From Desulfobacteraceae bacterium (GTDB lineage: Bacteria > Desulfobacterota > Desulfobacteria > Desulfobacterales > Desulfobacteraceae): a stretch of DNA of 8,056 bases. The notes beneath the pieces are model-generated. The model did not search any database and was not told the DNA's origin. It was given only the letters and a program-made list of their open reading frames with translations. Below are positions 5,709 to 8,056 of this stretch, piece by piece (positions within the stretch are counted from its first letter, which is position 1; every line of letters begins with the position of its first letter). The stretch spans positions 1 to 8,056 of the forward strand of contig JAAEMC010000182.1 in NCBI GenBank assembly GCA_024225895.1, in the 5' to 3' direction. A program made the position numbers and the translations under genes.

Positions 5709-7706
5709 ATGGTTAAAAAAGAGAACCGAATGGATATTCACACCCACCTTCCGTCCAAAAGCCAGGTTGAAACTGTTTTAGATCGGGATATAACAGATTT
5801 GCCTGCCTTTCCAGTCGTTGCCCTGAAGGTGGTTGATCTGATTGGAAAAGATGATGCAAGCGCTGCGGATATCGCCAGGGTGATTGAATCTGATCCCGCA
5901 GTAACAGCCAAGGTCCTCAGGCTGGTTAACTCTGCTGCGTACGGCCTTCGAAGCCAGATTTCCTCTGTTAAAGAGGGGGTTACCTATCTGGGGATTTCCA
6001 AGATCCGGCAGCTGGCATTGCAGGTAACCTTGTTTGAGCAGATTGTCAGGCCGCAAAAGACGGTTATTTTTGACAGGACTTTTTTCTGGCAGCATTGTCT
6101 GGCTGTGGCAGGCTTAAGCATGGCGCTGGCAGAAGAAATAAACTATCCCAAGCCGGAAGAAGCCTATGTGGCGGGGCTTTTGCATGATATCGGCAAGACG
6201 ATTTTAGATGGGTATGGCTGTATCAGCTATGGTGATTTTCTTAAAAATCTACTTGAGCCGGACAGTTTGAAAATTACGTCCGAAAGAAAGGTGATCGGTA
6301 TCAGCCATGATGATATTGGTGCGTATTACTGCGCTTCATGTAATATCCCGAACACTCTTTTATTTGCCATCAAATTTCATCACCAAAGGTTTGGTCATTT
6401 GAATTTGTCAGAGGATGACGGCAAACTGATCTCCATTGTTTCCCTTTCCAATTTTCTGGCATGGACGCAAGGATTAGGCTCGGCAGATATTTTGCGTTAC
6501 CCGGTTCTTTTACCTGAAGTGGAAACCCATATTGATTTTAATGCCATCAATCTACCTGTGCTTTTAGATCGGATGGACCAGGAGATTAAGCGGACAGCCG
6601 AGCTTTATCAATTTGAATTTCCTTCAATAGATCAGTTCCGGATGAACCTCTTGCGCGCCAACATCGAACTGGCACGTATGAATACGGCATACTATTACCG
6701 GCAAAATGAAATCACCTCACCGGAAAAGAGCACTAATGTTTCATCCAGGCCATTGCCAAGCCCTGAAAGACTTATCCAAAAGACCATGGAGGCGGTTCAG
6801 AATGATTTTGGATATGACCGGTTATATCTTTTGAAAATCGACAGGGATAAACGATGCCTGGTCCCGGTGCATGTTTTTGATGTAATCGGGAAAAATGAAG
6901 GATTGTCATCTCTGTACATTTCGATTAACAAAAAATCGCAAATCGTCACCACATGCCTGAGAAAACGTAAACCCGTAATTATTGACGGAAAAATTCCCAA
7001 GGACATGGCAGTGCTTGAAATGTTTGATACAAAGGAAATGGCTTTTGTCCCATTTTCCCATAATAATAGGCTTCTTGGCGTTCTTGGATTGGATAACTGC
7101 TATTCCGGTGATCCCATCAATATATCAGACCTGGGCAGGTTGTGTTCAGCAGCCCAGGATCTGGGTGTGGCCTTTGATCAGTCATTGGATTCCCACAAAA
7201 ACAGGATTACGGAACATATGGATGCCCTGACAAAACTATATAGCCAGGGGTATCTTGAAAAACAGCTGCAAATTTTGTTTGCAAACAAGATGCCTGCATC
7301 AACTGAATTGTTTCTGGTGATTATTAAAATTGATTTTTATAAGGATTTTATTGATCGCTTCGGTTTTTTGGAAGGAGAGAGTGTCCTAAAACTGGTTGCC
7401 GGTATTTTGAATAAACTCAGCCGTTTATCAGATTGTGCCGGACGGTTTGATACAGATAAGTTTATGGTAATCCTAAACAATATGTCCCTGGAAAAAGCAA
7501 ACTATTACAGTGAGCGTATCCGCAGTAAAAGAGGAAAACTCGGGAATCTTTTGACCAAACGTTTTCCAGAGCACTCGATTACCGTAAGTATTGGCATGGC
7601 AAAGTTTACACCCTTGATGCAGACAAAGAATCAAATGATTGAGTTGGCGAAACAAGCCTTGGGCAAGGCTCAAAAAGCAGGTGGGAATACAACTGTTATC
7701 CTATGA
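5709..7706 (+). CDS. HDOD-GAF-GGDEF signalling protein with degenerate cyclase site and intact I-site
   Basis: Predicted 665-residue cytoplasmic regulator with no signal peptide or membrane segment. The HDOD domain (about 29-240) opens with LPAFPVVALKVVDLI and keeps H129 (FWQHCLAVA), H159-D160 (GLLHDIGK), H200 and H224-H225 (KFHH). A GAF-like domain (about 352-490) contains GVLGLDNCYSGDPI. The C-terminal GGDEF-family domain (about 505-665) shows LYSQGYLEKQL, IKIDFYKDFIDRFGFLEGE, VSIGMA and ALGKAQKAGGN at the expected places. The signature GG(D/E)EF is replaced by DTDKF (581-585), so diguanylate cyclase activity is unlikely. However RLSD (572-575) sits exactly five residues before it, where the product-binding I-site RxxD belongs. 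The protein is thus best read as a c-di-GMP-sensing or signal-integrating scaffold. HDOD domains are non-classical HD relatives in signal proteins, usually without shown catalysis. ATG 5709 has little ribosome site; ATG 5730 (residue 8), after AAAGAG, is an alternative. Its stop overlaps the convergent kinase gene. Confidence 0.85.
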   Translation: MVKKENRMDIHTHLPSKSQVETVLDRDITDLPAFPVVALKVVDLIGKDDASAADIARVIESDPAVTAKVLRLVNSAAYGLRSQISSVKEGVTYLGISKIRQLALQVTLFEQIVRPQKTVIFDRTFFWQHCLAVAGLSMALAEEINYPKPEEAYVAGLLHDIGKTILDGYGCISYGDFLKNLLEPDSLKITSERKVIGISHDDIGAYYCASCNIPNTLLFAIKFHHQRFGHLNLSEDDGKLISIVSLSNFLAWTQGLGSADILRYPVLLPEVETHIDFNAINLPVLLDRMDQEIKRTAELYQFEFPSIDQFRMNLLRANIELARMNTAYYYRQNEITSPEKSTNVSSRPLPSPERLIQKTMEAVQNDFGYDRLYLLKIDRDKRCLVPVHVFDVIGKNEGLSSLYISINKKSQIVTTCLRKRKPVIIDGKIPKDMAVLEMFDTKEMAFVPFSHNNRLLGVLGLDNCYSGDPINISDLGRLCSAAQDLGVAFDQSLDSHKNRITEHMDALTKLYSQGYLEKQLQILFANKMPASTELFLVIIKIDFYKDFIDRFGFLEGESVLKLVAGILNKLSRLSDCAGRFDTDKFMVILNNMSLEKANYYSERIRSKRGKLGNLLTKRFPEHSITVSIGMAKFTPLMQTKNQMIELAKQALGKAQKAGGNTTVIL

Positions 7707-8000
7707 GGCGATTGGCAAGGTAAAATAGAAAACACTCCCGTTTCCGGGATCACTCTCTGCCCAGATCTCTCCTTTATGTTCAGCAATAATATTTCGTACA
7801 ATAAACAACCCCAGTCCAAATCCTTTTGAGTGATTATTTTGATGTTTGATCTGTGTGAATTTATTAAAGATCATGTCAATATTTTTACTGGAAATACCTT
7901 TGCCGGTGTCACAAACAGATATCTGAATATGTGATTTTTTTGTACGGTTGTATCGGGCATTGACAATTATACTGCCGTTGGCCGGTGTGAATTTTCTCGC
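7701..8000 (-). CDS. Sensor histidine kinase, C-terminal ATPase region only (5' part missing)
   Basis: The minus-strand frame ends with TAG at 7703-7701 and is open up to an in-frame TAA at 8003-8001. It encodes a HATPase_c tail in family order: KFTPANGSI just after where the N-box should be, SVCDTGKGIS (G1 box), IFNKFTQI (F box), KGFGLGLFIVRNII (G2 box), then GEIWAESDPGNGSVFYFTLP and the end PIAS. These are the ATP-lid and nucleotide-binding features of two-component kinases. The N-box, the phospho-accepting His domain and any sensor domain are absent. Homology stops at about 7992-7994, where the sequence switches to something else. Coding ends in a 6-base tail-to-tail overlap with the HDOD gene. 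Its partner response regulator is not visible. Whether the gene is truly broken or cut by an assembly chimera cannot be told from the window. Confidence 0.75.
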   Translation of the reverse strand, partial: ARKFTPANGSIIVNARYNRTKKSHIQISVCDTGKGISSKNIDMIFNKFTQIKHQNNHSKGFGLGLFIVRNIIAEHKGEIWAESDPGNGSVFYFTLPIAS

Positions 8001-8056
8001 TTACGGCACACTGAAATTCGGGGTCAACATCGCCTGTGGTGACCTGGATGGTGACG
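7987..8056 (+). CDS. Fragment of an FG-GAP (integrin alpha-type) repeat protein, runs off the right edge
   Basis: The plus-strand frame from 7987 reads VNFLAYGTLKFG then VNIACGDLDGD up to the last base. The order hydrophobic-YGTLKFG-V-ACGDLDGD matches the FG-GAP repeat, with the calcium-binding DxDGD at its end, as found in secreted beta-propeller proteins of Desulfobacterales and relatives. No start codon or N-terminal region belongs to it: upstream bases are the reverse complement of the kinase gene. It therefore looks like the middle of a larger gene joined at about 7985-7995 to unrelated sequence. About 23 codons are visible, so the family call rests on this short match. Confidence 0.55.
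   Translation, partial: MNFLAYGTLKFGVNIACGDLDGD

Overview
The window looks like an accessory stretch of a Gram-negative, probably marine or sediment-dwelling deltaproteobacterium (Desulfobacterota, Desulfobacterales-like). This is an inference from protein style: secreted parallel beta-helix proteins with dockerin-like calcium loops, an FG-GAP fragment of the 'YGTLKFG...ACGDLDGD' type, an HDOD-GAF-GGDEF regulator, and moderate GC with AT-rich spacers. No rRNA, tRNA, CRISPR array, intact transposon or integrase was seen.

Layout. Positions 1-605 hold no convincing gene. The first ~190 bases contain a small hairpin and a minus-strand open frame that may be part of an interspersed or degenerate element. 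A plus-strand pair follows: a secreted right-handed beta-helix protein (774-2252) with a choice-of-anchor-Q-like region and a C-terminal double dockerin-like module, then 17 bases later a membrane-anchored or exported protein with six exact 34-residue TPRs (2270-3106). Positions 3107-3252 form a convergent spacer with an imperfect GC-rich palindrome and a weak terminator-like hairpin. On the minus strand (3253-5313) lies a second large secreted beta-helix-type protein, whose single dockerin-like loop sits at the N terminus. A 395-base AT-rich divergent spacer (5314-5708) separates it from an HDOD-GAF-GGDEF signalling protein (5709-7706). That gene's stop overlaps by 6 bases the stop of a convergent minus-strand sensor kinase (7701 to about 7994), of which only the C-terminal ATPase part is present.

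The last ~70 bases are discontinuous. The kinase frame loses homology at about 7992, just where its N-box should come, and meets an in-frame stop at 8001-8003. The plus strand there instead encodes a clear FG-GAP/integrin-repeat fragment. This is either a real rearrangement or an assembly/amplification chimera, and it should be resolved before that end is trusted.

How the genes may work together: the first three genes appear to build cell-surface or secreted calcium-binding proteins plus a TPR scaffold. The regulator has a degenerate GGDEF signature (DTDKF) but a perfectly placed I-site (RLSD), so it is more likely a c-di-GMP receptor than a cyclase. A link between it and the surface proteins is only inferred from proximity. 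I did not find a convincing new multi-gene system. The strongest leads are the degenerate-cyclase/intact-I-site regulator, the dockerin-like module placed at opposite ends of two neighbouring secreted proteins, and the junction at the right end.
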